Positions 28,073-37,331 are shown, counted from the first letter of the stretch. The stretch: DNA of 64,000 bases from Lachnospiraceae bacterium (GCA_015057825.1 SVDN01000005.1:80001-144000); one strand, 5' to 3'. Notes: generated by a model from the sequence alone, not told the origin. Made by a program: numbers and translations.

Positions 28073-28343
28073 AAACTTCGCTTTCTTCAGTTAAAGCCTT
28101 TTCGTATGCCTCAATTATTGCTTTTTGAAGCTTATCTCTTGATTCCGATGTAATTGGATGTGCAACATCTCTGTATTCGCCGTCGTTTGATTTTTTACTC
28201 GGCATCGCCACAAAAAGACCTTTTTCTCCCTCAATAACTTTTATGTCATGAACAACAAATTCGTTATCAAAAGCAACCGATACTACAGCTTTCATTTTGC
28301 TGTCTTTTGTCATTTTACGTACTCTAATGTCTGTAATTTGCAT
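28071..28343 (-). CDS. spoVG: SpoVG regulatory RNA/DNA-binding protein
   Basis: 90 residues, standard SpoVG length, with [44 protein letters not shown]. In Bacillus it affects asymmetric septation and in other Gram-positives it is a global regulator that binds nucleic acid. Presence hints at, but does not prove, a sporulating ancestor, since SpoVG is also found in non-spore formers. [11 protein letters not shown] precedes the ATG. It lies upstream of pth-mfd, similar to the spoVG-prs-pth-mfd region of Bacillus, and is divergent from murC. Confidence 0.95.
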   Translation of the reverse strand: MQITDIRVRKMTKDSKMKAVVSVAFDNEFVVHDIKVIEGEKGLFVAMPSKKSNDGEYRDVAHPITSESRDKLQKAIIEAYEKALTEESEV

Positions 28344-28409
28344 AGTAAAACTCCCTTTCGTAATTTATACCCAAAAATACGCTTTTCAAAAACGCTTACC
28401 TTCTTTTTG

Positions 28410-28432
28410 ATTATAACACACGCCATAGTGTG
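28410..28432 (-). promoter_or_regulatory. Probable spoVG promoter with CACAC/GTGTG palindrome
   Basis: TATAAT (28410-28415, minus strand) about 65 bases before the start, with a weak -35. Five-base arms CACAC (28417-28421) and GTGTG (28428-28432) flank six bases immediately upstream of the -10, a possible operator. It does not fit a sigma-H consensus that I can recognise. Confidence 0.35.
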
Positions 28433-28449
28433 AAAACAAGATATTTATA

Positions 28450-28478
28450 TTGACAAAAGAATTTTGTAGTATTAAACT
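28450..28478 (+). promoter_or_regulatory. Promoter of murC
   Basis: Perfect TTGACA (28450-28455), 17-base spacer, TAAACT (28473-28478), 46 bases before the murC start. Confidence 0.65.
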
Positions 28479-28524
28479 TTTCAAAGTTATATAATAATAA
28501 GAAATTAGTTTAAGGAAGTGCGTT

Positions 28525-29907
28525 ATGTACGAAATTAATATAAATAAATGCGGAAAAATCCATTTCATCGGCATCGGCGGTATAAGTATGAGCTCTCTTG
28601 CCCATATTCTTCTCAGTAAAGGGCGCAAAGTATCGGGCTCTGACGCCAAATCTTCTCCTCTTACAAAAGAGCTTGAAGACATGGGTGCCGAGATTTTTTA
28701 CGGTCAACGTTCAGAAAACATCAAAGATGATGTGGAAGCTGTGGTTTACACCGCTGCCATATCGGAAGATAACCCGGAACTTATGGAAGCAAGAAAAAGA
28801 AATCTTCCCCTTCTTTCAAGAGCTCAATTTTTAGGTCAGATAATGACTCACTACGATAAGGCCATCGGCGTTTCGGGAACACACGGAAAAACAACCACAA
28901 CATCCATGATTTCCGAGATTCTTTTGCAGGCAAAAACAGACCCCACAATCTTGGTTGGCGGTATCTTAAATTCAATAGGCGGAAATTATCGCATAGGCTC
29001 CGACGGCACATTTATTACCGAGGCCTGTGAGTATACAAACAGCTTTTTATCTTTTGCTCCGACCGTTGGAGTTATTTTAAATATTAGCGCGGATCATCTT
29101 GATTTCTTCAAGGATCTTGATGATATTCGCCACAGTTTTAAGGAATACGCAAAGCTTATACCGGAAAAAGGAAGCCTTGTTATTAACCATGATATAGAAA
29201 ATCTTTCATATATAACAAATGATCTTTCTTGCAAGCTTATTACCTTTTCGACTTCTTGCAAAGAAGCTGATTACTACGCTGAAAATATCGAATTTAACGA
29301 TATGGCTTGCGCTGAGTTTGACTTAATGAACAAAGGCAATAAATTGGCCAAAATAAGCTTGAAGGTTCCGGGCATCTACAATGTGGGAAATGCTCTCGCG
29401 GCTGCTGCCACATGCCTTTCGCTGGATTTAAGCCTCGATGATATTTGCACAGGTCTCGAAAAATTCAGCGGTGCCGACAGACGTTTTCAAAAGAAAGGCG
29501 AAATCGGCGGTGTAACAATTATTGATGACTATGCTCATCATCCGGACGAAATCAAAGCTACTCTTACGGCTGCAAAGAACTATCCTCATAAAACATTATG
29601 GTGTGTTTTCCAGCCTCATACATACACAAGAACAAAAGCTTTGATGGATGAATTTGCCGAGGCTCTCGCTATGTCGGACAAAGTTGTGCTTGCAAGCATC
29701 TATGCCGCAAGAGAAACCGACACCTTAGGTATCAGCTCTGCCGATTTACAAAAGAAAATTCAAGAACTGGGAAAAGAGGTTTACTATTTCCCATCTTTTG
29801 ATGAAATAGAATCTTTTTTACTTGAAAATTGTGCAAAGGGTGACTTGTTGATAACTATGGGCGCCGGAGATGTAGTAAAAATCGGCGAAAACCTGCTTGG
29901 AGAATAG
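28525..29907 (+). CDS. murC: UDP-N-acetylmuramate--L-alanine ligase
   Basis: Adds the first amino acid of the peptidoglycan stem peptide. 460 residues: an N-terminal Rossmann-like UDP-binding domain (KIHFIGIGGISMSSLA), the Mur ATP loop GTHGKTTTTSM (about 115-125), a central ATPase domain with NISADHLDFF, and the C-terminal domain with DDYAHHPDEI and FQPHTYTRT. RBS AAGGAAG precedes ATG 28525. It is monocistronic: own promoter, then a terminator 107 bases after the stop. Two DnaA-box-like sequences start directly at its stop codon. Confidence 0.97.
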   Translation: MYEININKCGKIHFIGIGGISMSSLAHILLSKGRKVSGSDAKSSPLTKELEDMGAEIFYGQRSENIKDDVEAVVYTAAISEDNPELMEARKRNLPLLSRAQFLGQIMTHYDKAIGVSGTHGKTTTTSMISEILLQAKTDPTILVGGILNSIGGNYRIGSDGTFITEACEYTNSFLSFAPTVGVILNISADHLDFFKDLDDIRHSFKEYAKLIPEKGSLVINHDIENLSYITNDLSCKLITFSTSCKEADYYAENIEFNDMACAEFDLMNKGNKLAKISLKVPGIYNVGNALAAAATCLSLDLSLDDICTGLEKFSGADRRFQKKGEIGGVTIIDDYAHHPDEIKATLTAAKNYPHKTLWCVFQPHTYTRTKALMDEFAEALAMSDKVVLASIYAARETDTLGISSADLQKKIQELGKEVYYFPSFDEIESFLLENCAKGDLLITMGAGDVVKIGENLLGE

Positions 29908-29925
29908 TTATCCACAATATCCACA
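29908..29925 (+). promoter_or_regulatory. Tandem pair of DnaA boxes
   Basis: TTATCCACA (29908-29916, perfect consensus) directly followed by ATATCCACA (29917-29925, first base differs), same orientation with no spacing. First half of a two-part cluster between murC and dnaD. Confidence 0.7.
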
Positions 29926-30013
29926 AGTTGAATTTTCGTATTATGTAAACATCTTAGGGGATTTTGCATTTTTTCCCAAAATCAGAAAATGCCCAAAATC
30001 AAGCAAATAATAC

Positions 30014-30038
30014 CGGGGATTAATTTCCCCGATTTTTT
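30014..30038 (+). terminator. Terminator of murC
   Basis: CGGGGA (30014-30019) with TCCCCG (30026-30031), six-base loop, then ATTTTTTT. The run of T merges into the second DnaA-box array. Confidence 0.8.
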
Positions 30039-30064
30039 TATCCACATTATCCACAATATCCACA
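30038..30064 (+). promoter_or_regulatory. Tandem triple array of DnaA boxes
   Basis: TTATCCACA at 30038 and 30047 and ATATCCACA at 30056, three nine-base boxes head to tail without gaps. They lie 174 bases before the dnaD-like gene. A binding cluster for the initiator DnaA is the simplest reading; the stretch 30065-30165 after it is AT-rich without other clear sites. Confidence 0.7.
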
Positions 30065-30165
30065 TTTAAACATTTTCGGACCCTTTTAGGTTTCCATAAA
30101 AAATAGCTTGTTTCTAAAGCAGAATTGTTATGTTAAAATACAAAAGCAATTGAGAACGAAAACAG

Positions 30166-30219
30166 ATGTGGTATTGTTTTTTTGATTTTAAATGTGGTTT
30201 TAGTATAATATGTGGTTTA
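30166..30219 (+). promoter_or_regulatory. dnaD operon promoter overlapped by ATGTGGT repeats
   Basis: TTGATT (30182-30187), 16 bases, TATAAT (30204-30209). Three direct repeats of ATGTGGTNTT-type sequence start at 30166, 30192 and 30210: one upstream of the -35, one in the spacer, one over the start site. This layout suggests a regulator-binding array; the protein is unknown. Confidence 0.55.
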
Positions 30220-30237
30220 TTCGGAGGTTTTTAAACG

Positions 30238-31308
30238 ATGGGTTTTATTATAGAGAATGGTGCATCTTTGCAGACGGGCATATCCAACTGCTTTATTGAG
30301 GAGTATATGCCGAGTGCCAACGGTGAGTTTGTAAAGGTCTACATTTACCTGATGAAATGCGCGGGCAGCGTAGACGCCGGCGCATCCATCTGCACAATAG
30401 CGGACGTACTGGACATGACGGAAAAAGATGTGGTACGTGCCTTAAAATATTGGGAAAAGGTGGGGCTCTTAAATCTTACATTCAACGAAGACAAAAAGCT
30501 TACTTCCCTTTCCATTAACGAATGCAAGCCTTTAAGGCAGCTTTCAAAGCCGGCTGAGCCGGAAAGAGTTACAAGTGTTGCGGCAAAATCAGTTTCGGAA
30601 GTTACGACAAAGGATGTTGCTCTTTTGGACGCACCGGTTAAGAGAAGCTACACAAATGCCGAGCTTGATTCATTCCTTGAAGATGTGGAAGTTAAACAGC
30701 TTTTCCATATAGCTGAAAAATATCTTGGCAGATCCTTAAGCAAAACAGACAGCACTACACTCCTTTACATTTACGATGACCTTAAAATGGCTCCGGATGT
30801 AATTGAATACTTAATCGAATATTGCGTATCTTTGGATCACAAGAGTATCCAATATATCGAATCAGTCGCAATCGCATGGACATCGCAAGGCATCACAAAC
30901 GTAAAAGAAGCAAAAGCTCATAACAGAGTTTACAAAAAATACGGTTCACCGATAATGAAAGCTTTTGGTCTTGTGGGACGTGTACCGGCACAAAGCGAAA
31001 TGAATTATATTGTTAAATGGACCAATTCCTACGGCTTCACAATCGAGCTTATTTTGGAAGCTTGCAACAAAACAATCGAAGCAACTCACAGTCCGAACTT
31101 CGCTTATGCCGACAAAATTCTTTCCAATTGGAAGGATAACGGTGTTTCGACAATTGATGATGTGAAAAAATTGGATGAAGCTTTTATGGCCAACAAAACA
31201 AGCAAAAAGGCAACATCCGCCAAAAAGGTAAATGCAAATAACGAATTTAACAATTTCCCTCAAAGAGAATACGACTTTGAGGCGTTGGAAAAGGCTTTGC
31301 TTAAATAA
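30238..31308 (+). CDS. DnaD-like primosome component
   Basis: 356 residues with an N-terminal winged-helix part (about 20-100, ANGEFVKVYIYLMK, DVLDMTEKDVVRALKYWEKVGLL) and two DnaD/DnaB_2-type C-terminal repeats (about 145-220 and 235-300; YKKYGS...YIVKWTNSYGFTIELILEAC). In Bacillus DnaD and DnaB remodel origin DNA and help load the replicative helicase. It is directly followed by the helicase-loader ATPase, so the pair probably loads DnaC/DnaB helicase. GGAGG is ten bases before ATG 30238. The DnaA boxes upstream strengthen the link with initiation. Confidence 0.88.
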   Translation: MGFIIENGASLQTGISNCFIEEYMPSANGEFVKVYIYLMKCAGSVDAGASICTIADVLDMTEKDVVRALKYWEKVGLLNLTFNEDKKLTSLSINECKPLRQLSKPAEPERVTSVAAKSVSEVTTKDVALLDAPVKRSYTNAELDSFLEDVEVKQLFHIAEKYLGRSLSKTDSTTLLYIYDDLKMAPDVIEYLIEYCVSLDHKSIQYIESVAIAWTSQGITNVKEAKAHNRVYKKYGSPIMKAFGLVGRVPAQSEMNYIVKWTNSYGFTIELILEACNKTIEATHSPNFAYADKILSNWKDNGVSTIDDVKKLDEAFMANKTSKKATSAKKVNANNEFNNFPQREYDFEALEKALLK

Positions 31309-31326
31309 GCTTGGGAGGATTTAAGT

Positions 31327-32358
31327 TTGGAAACAACATATTACACAAGCGTACGTGAAATCGAATCAAACAAGTACAGAGAAGTTCTTCGCGAATTTGA
31401 AGAAAAACAACTTGAAAATCACAAAAGGCAGGAAGCCGCAATTGCGGAAATATATGAAAAGATTCCTCGTATCAGAGAAATCGATTGCGAAATAGCAAAG
31501 ATATCTTTGGGAAAAGCCAGAGAAAAACTCGAAAGCAGCAATTGCGATTTAACGCAATACAAAAAACAAATCGCATCTCTTTCTTTGGAAAAAGTATCCC
31601 TAATGGAAGAAGCCGGTTTTCCTTCCGACTATCTTGAGGCTCATTATTCTTGCAACAACTGCAAGGACACAGGCTTTGTGGATGGTAAGCCTTGCAGCTG
31701 TTTTAAGCAAGAGCTTTACAACAAGCTTTACGATCAGCACAATGTTTACGTGGCTTTAAACAGCGAAAATTTCGACAATTTCGACTACTCCCTTTATTCC
31801 GACGAGAAAGACCCTCTTCAGGAACTTACCCCTTTACAAAATATAAAAAAGGTGGTAAAAACTTGTAATGAGTTCATAGATAATTTTGACAAGTCAAAAG
31901 AGAGCCTTTTAATATTCGGTGAGGTAGGCGTCGGCAAGACCTTTCTTACAAGCTGCATCGCAAACGAATTGATTAAAAGATCTCACAGCGTAGTTTATAT
32001 TTCAGCCGTGAAACTTTTTGAAATGTTAAGCGATACAAGAAGTTTTAGCAGGGACTATGAAACTCAACTGAATAATTTAAGCAAAAAACACTTATTTGAT
32101 TCAGAGCTTCTTATAATAGATGACCTTGGCACGGAGCTTACAAACTCCTATACAGCCAGCCATCTCTTTAACTGTATAAACGAAAGAATGCTTACCGGAA
32201 AACCTACAATCATTTCAACTAATCTTAATCTTCCAGACATACAAAGACGTTATTCGGATAGAATTTTTTCAAGGATAATAAGTAGTTACAAACTACTTAA
32301 AATATATGGCGATGATATTCGCAACATAAAAAGAACAAGATCACTTATGGAGGATTAA
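31327..32358 (+). CDS. Helicase loader ATPase, DnaC/DnaI family
   Basis: 343 residues. N-terminal helical region (1-100), a zinc-binding Cys cluster (C109, C112, C123, C125) like that of Bacillus DnaI, then an AAA+ ATPase with Walker A GEVGVGKT (198-205), Walker B LLIIDDLG (about 260) and sensor-I STNLNL. It should load the replicative helicase onto DNA together with the DnaD-like protein encoded 18 bases upstream. Start is TTG 31327, eight bases after GGGAGG. The following prs begins at the base after its stop. Confidence 0.9.
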   Translation: METTYYTSVREIESNKYREVLREFEEKQLENHKRQEAAIAEIYEKIPRIREIDCEIAKISLGKAREKLESSNCDLTQYKKQIASLSLEKVSLMEEAGFPSDYLEAHYSCNNCKDTGFVDGKPCSCFKQELYNKLYDQHNVYVALNSENFDNFDYSLYSDEKDPLQELTPLQNIKKVVKTCNEFIDNFDKSKESLLIFGEVGVGKTFLTSCIANELIKRSHSVVYISAVKLFEMLSDTRSFSRDYETQLNNLSKKHLFDSELLIIDDLGTELTNSYTASHLFNCINERMLTGKPTIISTNLNLPDIQRRYSDRIFSRIISSYKLLKIYGDDIRNIKRTRSLMED

Positions 32359-33543
32359 ATGATGCAAACCGATGCACGTATGTTGAATTCTATACCGGTT
32401 GGAAGCCTTGGTATAATTGCCCTCGACAGTTGCAAAGAAATTGGCGATAAAATCGACAAATACATTGTAGACTGGCGTGAAGAAAGAGAACACGAAAGAG
32501 AAAACCCTATTATTTACAAAGGTTACACTTGCGACAGCTATCTTATCGGAGCCAAATGCCCAAGATTCGGTTCCGGTGAAGCAAAAGGAACTATTGACGA
32601 ATCAATCCGCGGTAAGGATATTTATATCCTGGTTGATATCACAAACCACAGCTTAACTTATAAGCTTTGCGGTAATGAAAATCACATGTCACCTGACGAT
32701 CACTATTCTGACTTAAAGAGAATAGTTGCCGCTATGGGTGGTAAAGCAAGAAGAATCACTGTAATTATGCCGTTCCTTTATGAAGGAAGACAGCATAAAC
32801 GTACAGGTCGTGAATCTCTTGACTGTGCATACATGCTTCAGGAACTTACAAGCATGGGCGTTGACAACATCATTACATTCGACGCACATGACCCTCGTGT
32901 CCAGAATGCAATTCCGCTTTCGGGATTTGAAACAATTCAGCCTATTTACCAGTTCTTAAAGGCTTTAACAAAGAATATTGAAGATTTAAAACTCGACACG
33001 GAACATTTAATGACAATCAGCCCGGATGAAGGTGCTATGGGACGTGCAATTTACTTCTCAAGCGTGCTTGGCGTTGATATGGGTATGTTCTACAAACGTA
33101 GAGATTATTCGGTAATCGTTGATGGCAGAAACCCAATCGTTGCTCACGAATTCTTGGGCGCCTCCGTTGAAGGCAAAGACGTGCTTATCCTCGATGATAT
33201 GATTTCATCCGGTGACAGCATGATTGATGTTGCTAAACAGCTTAAGGCAAGAAAAGCAAACCGCGTATTTGCATGCGCTACATTCGGTCTTTTCACAAAC
33301 GGCCTCGAAAACTTCGACAAAGCGGTTAAAGACGGAATTATCGATTATGTTCTTACAACAAACCTTGTATATCAGTCACCTGAGCTTCTTTCAAGAGATT
33401 GGTATATCAACGTTGATATGAGCAAATACATTGCATACATCATCGATACATTGAACCACGATGAATCAATAAGCGATCTTCTTAATCCTGTAAACAGAAT
33501 TAACAAGCTCCTTACAAAATACAGAAACGAACATCAAAACTAA
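32359..33543 (+). CDS. prs: Ribose-phosphate pyrophosphokinase (long form)
   Basis: Forms PRPP from ribose 5-phosphate and ATP, the precursor of purines, pyrimidines, His, Trp and NAD. 394 residues, longer than the usual about 315, because of an extra N-terminal region and loops; PRPP-binding loop DVLILDDMISSGDS is at 274-287 and the flexible-loop/catalytic segment is EGRQHKRTGRES at 142-153. Such long forms are typical of Clostridia. GGAGG six bases before the ATG overlaps the end of the helicase-loader gene, so it is translated from the same transcript: a primosome-plus-PRPP operon, which I consider unusual. Terminator follows. Confidence 0.92.
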   Translation: MMQTDARMLNSIPVGSLGIIALDSCKEIGDKIDKYIVDWREEREHERENPIIYKGYTCDSYLIGAKCPRFGSGEAKGTIDESIRGKDIYILVDITNHSLTYKLCGNENHMSPDDHYSDLKRIVAAMGGKARRITVIMPFLYEGRQHKRTGRESLDCAYMLQELTSMGVDNIITFDAHDPRVQNAIPLSGFETIQPIYQFLKALTKNIEDLKLDTEHLMTISPDEGAMGRAIYFSSVLGVDMGMFYKRRDYSVIVDGRNPIVAHEFLGASVEGKDVLILDDMISSGDSMIDVAKQLKARKANRVFACATFGLFTNGLENFDKAVKDGIIDYVLTTNLVYQSPELLSRDWYINVDMSKYIAYIIDTLNHDESISDLLNPVNRINKLLTKYRNEHQN

Positions 33544-33576
33544 AAATTTTTTAATTATGAAGAGAATTTCATTCCT

Positions 33577-33613
33577 AAAAAATCACGGTCTGTCAAGCTG
33601 ACCGTGATTTTTT
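33577..33613. terminator. Bidirectional terminator between prs and the PBP gene
   Basis: Fourteen-base stem AAAAAATCACGGTC (33577-33590) with GACCGTGATTTTTT (33600-33613) and T-rich flank; convergent genes on both sides. Confidence 0.92.
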
Positions 33614-33631
33614 TATTTGCCTTATATAATT

Positions 33632-35821
33632 TTAAGGATCCACTGTATTATGCAATGCACCTTCTTGTGCGTTGGCATTATTTTCGGAAGGCGTTGTCTG
33701 TTCCGTATTTCCCTGATCTTGTCCATTTTCCTCCGGAGTTTGGACATCCGGCGTTTGAGTTTGCTCTGCAGGCGTTTCTTCCTGCGTTTCGGTTTCTTGA
33801 GTTTCCGGCTCCGGATTTATGGCAGATGTCGAATTATCCGCCTGCTTTAGACTGTCTGCCTCGTTGAAATCTTTTATCTCAAGACCTTCGTGAAGATAAG
33901 TCATATAATCATGCCAAATACTTCCCGCAACTGCTGTATTCGGAATGGTTTTTGCATAATCATATCCCGTCCATACGGCCAAAGTATAATATGTGCTGTA
34001 ACCGCAGAACCAACTGTCATAATCATCATTTGTGGTACCCGTCTTTGCGGCACAAATGGCATTATCCACATTAAAGCCCACACCGGTACCTCGGGTCAAA
34101 ACATCCTTAAGTATATTGGTCATTACTCTTGAAGATTCGACGCCATATATTATCTTTTCGCTGTTATTTCCACCAATATATACTTCATTTCCGGAAACAA
34201 CCATATCCACAATACAGGTCGGAGTTCTGAATATTCCATCGTTTGCAATGGTTGCATAAGCGGATGCCATTTCAACGGTTGAAACACCCTTTGTAAGTCC
34301 ACCGATTGCGGAAGAGCCCACATAATCGCTGTCAACAATCTTACTGAATTCCATATCCGTCAAATAATTCATTAAATCACTTGCACCCAGTTCAAGGAAA
34401 AGCTTCCATGCTGTGGTATTTTTGGACCTATATACCGCATATCTGAGCGGGATCCAGCCCTCATAAGCACCATCGGCATTTGACGGACACTCATCGGAAA
34501 TCTTGGAATCTTCCAAAAGCGTATCCGGCGTATAGCCTCGCTCCAAAGCCGGCGTATAAACAAGTATCGGTTTAATGGTACTTCCCGGTTGTCTGAAGGT
34601 CTGATAAGCACGGTTTAAGGTATATCCGTTAAAGTCCTGACTGCGGCCACCCACAATGGCCGTTACAAGCCCCGTGTTGTTATCTATGCAAGTTGCAGCC
34701 GCCTGGAAGGAATATACTCCTTCTTCGCTCACTTCTTCGTCTGCCGCGCATTTTTCATCCACAATCTGCTGCAAAGCTGCCTGCTTGTCCAAATCTATTG
34801 ATGTATAAATCTTGTAACCGCCGGTGTAGAGCTTTTCGGAGCACTCTTCATAAAGCTCAACATAGTCTTCGTCATAGTCTGCTCTGTCAGCGTCATTCAC
34901 AAATTTATATCTGAGTTCAAATCCGGATCTTTCCATAAGTTCTTCCGTTGCACAGAATTTAACATAAGTTTCCACATAGTTAAACTTTGTAACCGTCGGC
35001 ACATGATTAAGAACTATTTGCTCGGACAAAGCCGCAAAATAGTCATCTTCCGTAATCATATCCTGAGCATACATCTGCTCCAAAACCCTGTCACGACGCT
35101 CAATTGTATTATCAAAATTAACCAAAGGGTCGTACTTTGTGGGACTGTTTGGAATCGAACAAAGGAATGCTATCTGAGATAGACTGAGCTCCGAAGACTT
35201 TTTATTGAAATATCCTTGAGAAGCCGCTTCTATGCCGTAATAACCGTTGGCAAAATAAATGTTATTCATGTAAAATTCCATTATTTCGGGCTTGGAATAT
35301 TTCTTTTCTATCTCAAGAGCTATAAACATTTCTCGAATTTTACGTTCAAAAGTAACGTCGTTGGTCAGATATATATTTTTGCACAACTGCTGGGTTATGG
35401 TACTACCACCCTGGGTTATCTCGCCTTTATTTTGGATAAGTGCCCAAATGGCACGAAAAACCGCAGAATAGTTAACGCCGTGGTGGTCGTAAAACTCTCT
35501 GTCCTCGGTTGCAATCATAGCTTGTTGTGCATATACCGGAATATCTTCGATGGAAAGATAATAAGCATCTTTTTCCGCCTTTAAGGTAGTAATAACCCTG
35601 CCCTTTGCGTCGTATATGATACTTGTTTGCTCTTTTTGGAAAACGTCATCCCCCGCCGCGGCAATAATAGACTTGGCTTCCTTTTGATATTTAAGCATGA
35701 CGCTGCCGAATTTGAAAATAAAAATAATGGCAACAAAAAGAACCGCAATAAGTGCAATTGCAAGGACGTTTCGAATAATACGTTTTTTCTTGGTCATCTT
35801 CTTACGTTTCTTTTTTGCCAT
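33632..35821 (-). CDS. Class A penicillin-binding protein (PBP1A type)
   Basis: 729-residue bifunctional peptidoglycan synthase. A basic cytosolic start, one membrane anchor (about 16-38), a GT51 glycosyltransferase domain with ATEDREFYDHHGVN (Glu about 106) and TITQQLCKN, then a transpeptidase domain with active-site SxxK in PGSTIKP, the SxN-like SKN, and KTGT near 600. The last 70 residues are a low-complexity tail of Gln, Thr, Glu, Pro and Asn, likely disordered outside the cell. ATG 35821 has GAGG at six bases. A 59-base palindrome separates it from asnS upstream. Confidence 0.93.
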   Translation of the reverse strand: MAKKKRKKMTKKKRIIRNVLAIALIAVLFVAIIFIFKFGSVMLKYQKEAKSIIAAAGDDVFQKEQTSIIYDAKGRVITTLKAEKDAYYLSIEDIPVYAQQAMIATEDREFYDHHGVNYSAVFRAIWALIQNKGEITQGGSTITQQLCKNIYLTNDVTFERKIREMFIALEIEKKYSKPEIMEFYMNNIYFANGYYGIEAASQGYFNKKSSELSLSQIAFLCSIPNSPTKYDPLVNFDNTIERRDRVLEQMYAQDMITEDDYFAALSEQIVLNHVPTVTKFNYVETYVKFCATEELMERSGFELRYKFVNDADRADYDEDYVELYEECSEKLYTGGYKIYTSIDLDKQAALQQIVDEKCAADEEVSEEGVYSFQAAATCIDNNTGLVTAIVGGRSQDFNGYTLNRAYQTFRQPGSTIKPILVYTPALERGYTPDTLLEDSKISDECPSNADGAYEGWIPLRYAVYRSKNTTAWKLFLELGASDLMNYLTDMEFSKIVDSDYVGSSAIGGLTKGVSTVEMASAYATIANDGIFRTPTCIVDMVVSGNEVYIGGNNSEKIIYGVESSRVMTNILKDVLTRGTGVGFNVDNAICAAKTGTTNDDYDSWFCGYSTYYTLAVWTGYDYAKTIPNTAVAGSIWHDYMTYLHEGLEIKDFNEADSLKQADNSTSAINPEPETQETETQEETPAEQTQTPDVQTPEENGQDQGNTEQTTPSENNANAQEGALHNTVDP

Positions 35822-35840
35822 TTTTTCCTCATGTTTCAGT

Positions 35841-35899
35841 GGGTCATAAAGTATTATTCTTCTGTAAGCAAGCTTGCAGAAGAATAATACTTTTGACCC
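35841..35899. repeat. 59-base near-perfect palindrome between asnS and the PBP gene
   Basis: GGGTCA (35841-35846) pairs with TGACCC (35894-35899), one unpaired T follows, and the arms then pair from AAAGTATTATTC inward to a central AAGC/GCTT with a T-G pair and a two-base centre. Nearly 29 base pairs in all. On the minus strand no T run follows immediately, so it is not a standard terminator, though it is where asnS transcripts should end. Confidence 0.7.
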
Positions 35900-35904
35900 T
35901 GTTA

Positions 35905-37296
35905 TTATAAATCACAATTTCCCACTGTTCTTGGGAATGGAATAACGTCACGGATATTAGCCATACCCGTAAGGTACATTACGCATCTTTCAAATCCGAG
36001 TCCGAAGCCGGAATGTCTTACGGAACCGTATTTTCTGAGATCGAGATAGAAGTCGTAGTCTTCTTTGTTAAGTCCAAGCTCTTCCATGCGCGCAAGAAGC
36101 TTGTCATAATCGTCTTCTCTTTGGCTGCCGCCGATGATTTCACCGATGCCCGGAACCAGGCAGTCCATAGCCGCAACAGTCTTGCCGTCTTCATTCATCT
36201 TCATGTAAAATGCTTTGATTTCCTTTGGATAGTCCGTAACAAATACAGGTTTTTTGAAAATCTGCTCGGTTAAATATCTTTCGTGTTCTGTCTGAAGGTC
36301 GCAACCCCAGAATACTTTATAATCAAACTTGTCGTTGTGTTTTTCTAAGATTTCAACCGCTTCGGTATATGTAACATGACCGAAATCGGAATTTAACACG
36401 CTTTCAAGTCTTTCAACAAGACCTTTGTCGATAAAGCTGTTAAAGAAATTAATTTCTTCCGGCGCATTTTCCATAACATATTTAATAACGTATTTAAGCA
36501 TATCTTCCGCAACACGCATATTATCGTTAAGATCCGCAAATGCCATTTCCGGCTCAATCATCCAAAACTCTGCAGCATGTCTTGTTGTATTGGAGTTTTC
36601 CGCACGGAATGTAGGACCGAATGTATAAATGTTTCTGAAGGCCATAGCATAAGTTTCGCCGTTTAACTGACCCGAAACCGTAAGGTTTGTCTCTTTACCG
36701 AAGAAATCCTTTGTATTATCAACTTTTCCGTCATCTGTCTTTGGAAGATCGTTTAAATCAAGAGTCGTAACTCTGAACATTTCACCGGCGCCTTCACAGT
36801 CACTGCCTGTAATAAGAGGTGTATGAACATATACAAAGCCTCTTTCCTGGAAGAACTGATGGATTGCAAAAGCAATTAAAGAACGAACTCTGAATACTGC
36901 CTGGAATGTGTTTGTACGTGGGCGAAGATGAGAGATTGTTCTTAAATATTCCATAGTATGGCGTTTTTTCTGAAGAGGATAATCCGGTGCCGACTGACCT
37001 TCAACCACTACTTCTTTAGCCTGAATTTCAAAAGGCTGTTTAGCCTGTGGTGTAGCAACAAGTTCGCCTTTTACGATAACTGCCGCACCAACGTTAAGCT
37101 TTGAAATTTCGGCAAAGTTTGCCATTGTATCATGGTAAACCACCTGCAAAGTATCAAAAAAAGAACCGTCGTTTATTACAATAAATCCAAATTGCTTTGA
37201 ATCACGGTTGCTTCTTAGCCAACCGCCGACCGTTACTTCCTTTCCTATATATTTGTCCGTGTTCCGGAATAATTCTTTTACTGTAACCAATTCCAT
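35905..37296 (-). CDS. asnS: Asparagine--tRNA ligase
   Basis: 463-residue class IIb synthetase. An OB-fold anticodon-binding domain (1-105, [19 protein letters not shown]), motif 2 with [21 protein letters not shown] and motif 3 [13 protein letters not shown] close to the C-terminus. The Asn type is supported by the ARG/HAE pattern and by length. ATG 37296 has GAGG eight bases upstream and is preferred to an ATG nine codons earlier. Own promoter at 37332-37360; divergent from the S1-domain gene. Confidence 0.95.
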   Translation of the reverse strand: MELVTVKELFRNTDKYIGKEVTVGGWLRSNRDSKQFGFIVINDGSFFDTLQVVYHDTMANFAEISKLNVGAAVIVKGELVATPQAKQPFEIQAKEVVVEGQSAPDYPLQKKRHTMEYLRTISHLRPRTNTFQAVFRVRSLIAFAIHQFFQERGFVYVHTPLITGSDCEGAGEMFRVTTLDLNDLPKTDDGKVDNTKDFFGKETNLTVSGQLNGETYAMAFRNIYTFGPTFRAENSNTTRHAAEFWMIEPEMAFADLNDNMRVAEDMLKYVIKYVMENAPEEINFFNSFIDKGLVERLESVLNSDFGHVTYTEAVEILEKHNDKFDYKVFWGCDLQTEHERYLTEQIFKKPVFVTDYPKEIKAFYMKMNEDGKTVAAMDCLVPGIGEIIGGSQREDDYDKLLARMEELGLNKEDYDFYLDLRKYGSVRHSGFGLGFERCVMYLTGMANIRDVIPFPRTVGNCDL

Positions 37297-37331
37297 ATTG
37301 TTTTCCTCGTTTTCTTTTCGCATTATGACAT

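Noticed and set aside
29908..30237. Chromosomal replication origin
   Set aside because: DnaA boxes and AT-rich DNA are present, but dnaA, dnaN and rpmH are not in the window and there is no consistent change of gene strand here; a non-origin DnaA cluster is the safer reading.
33604..34259. Several short plus-strand open frames opposite the PBP gene
   Set aside because: They overlap the well-supported transpeptidase domain and have no ribosome-binding sites.
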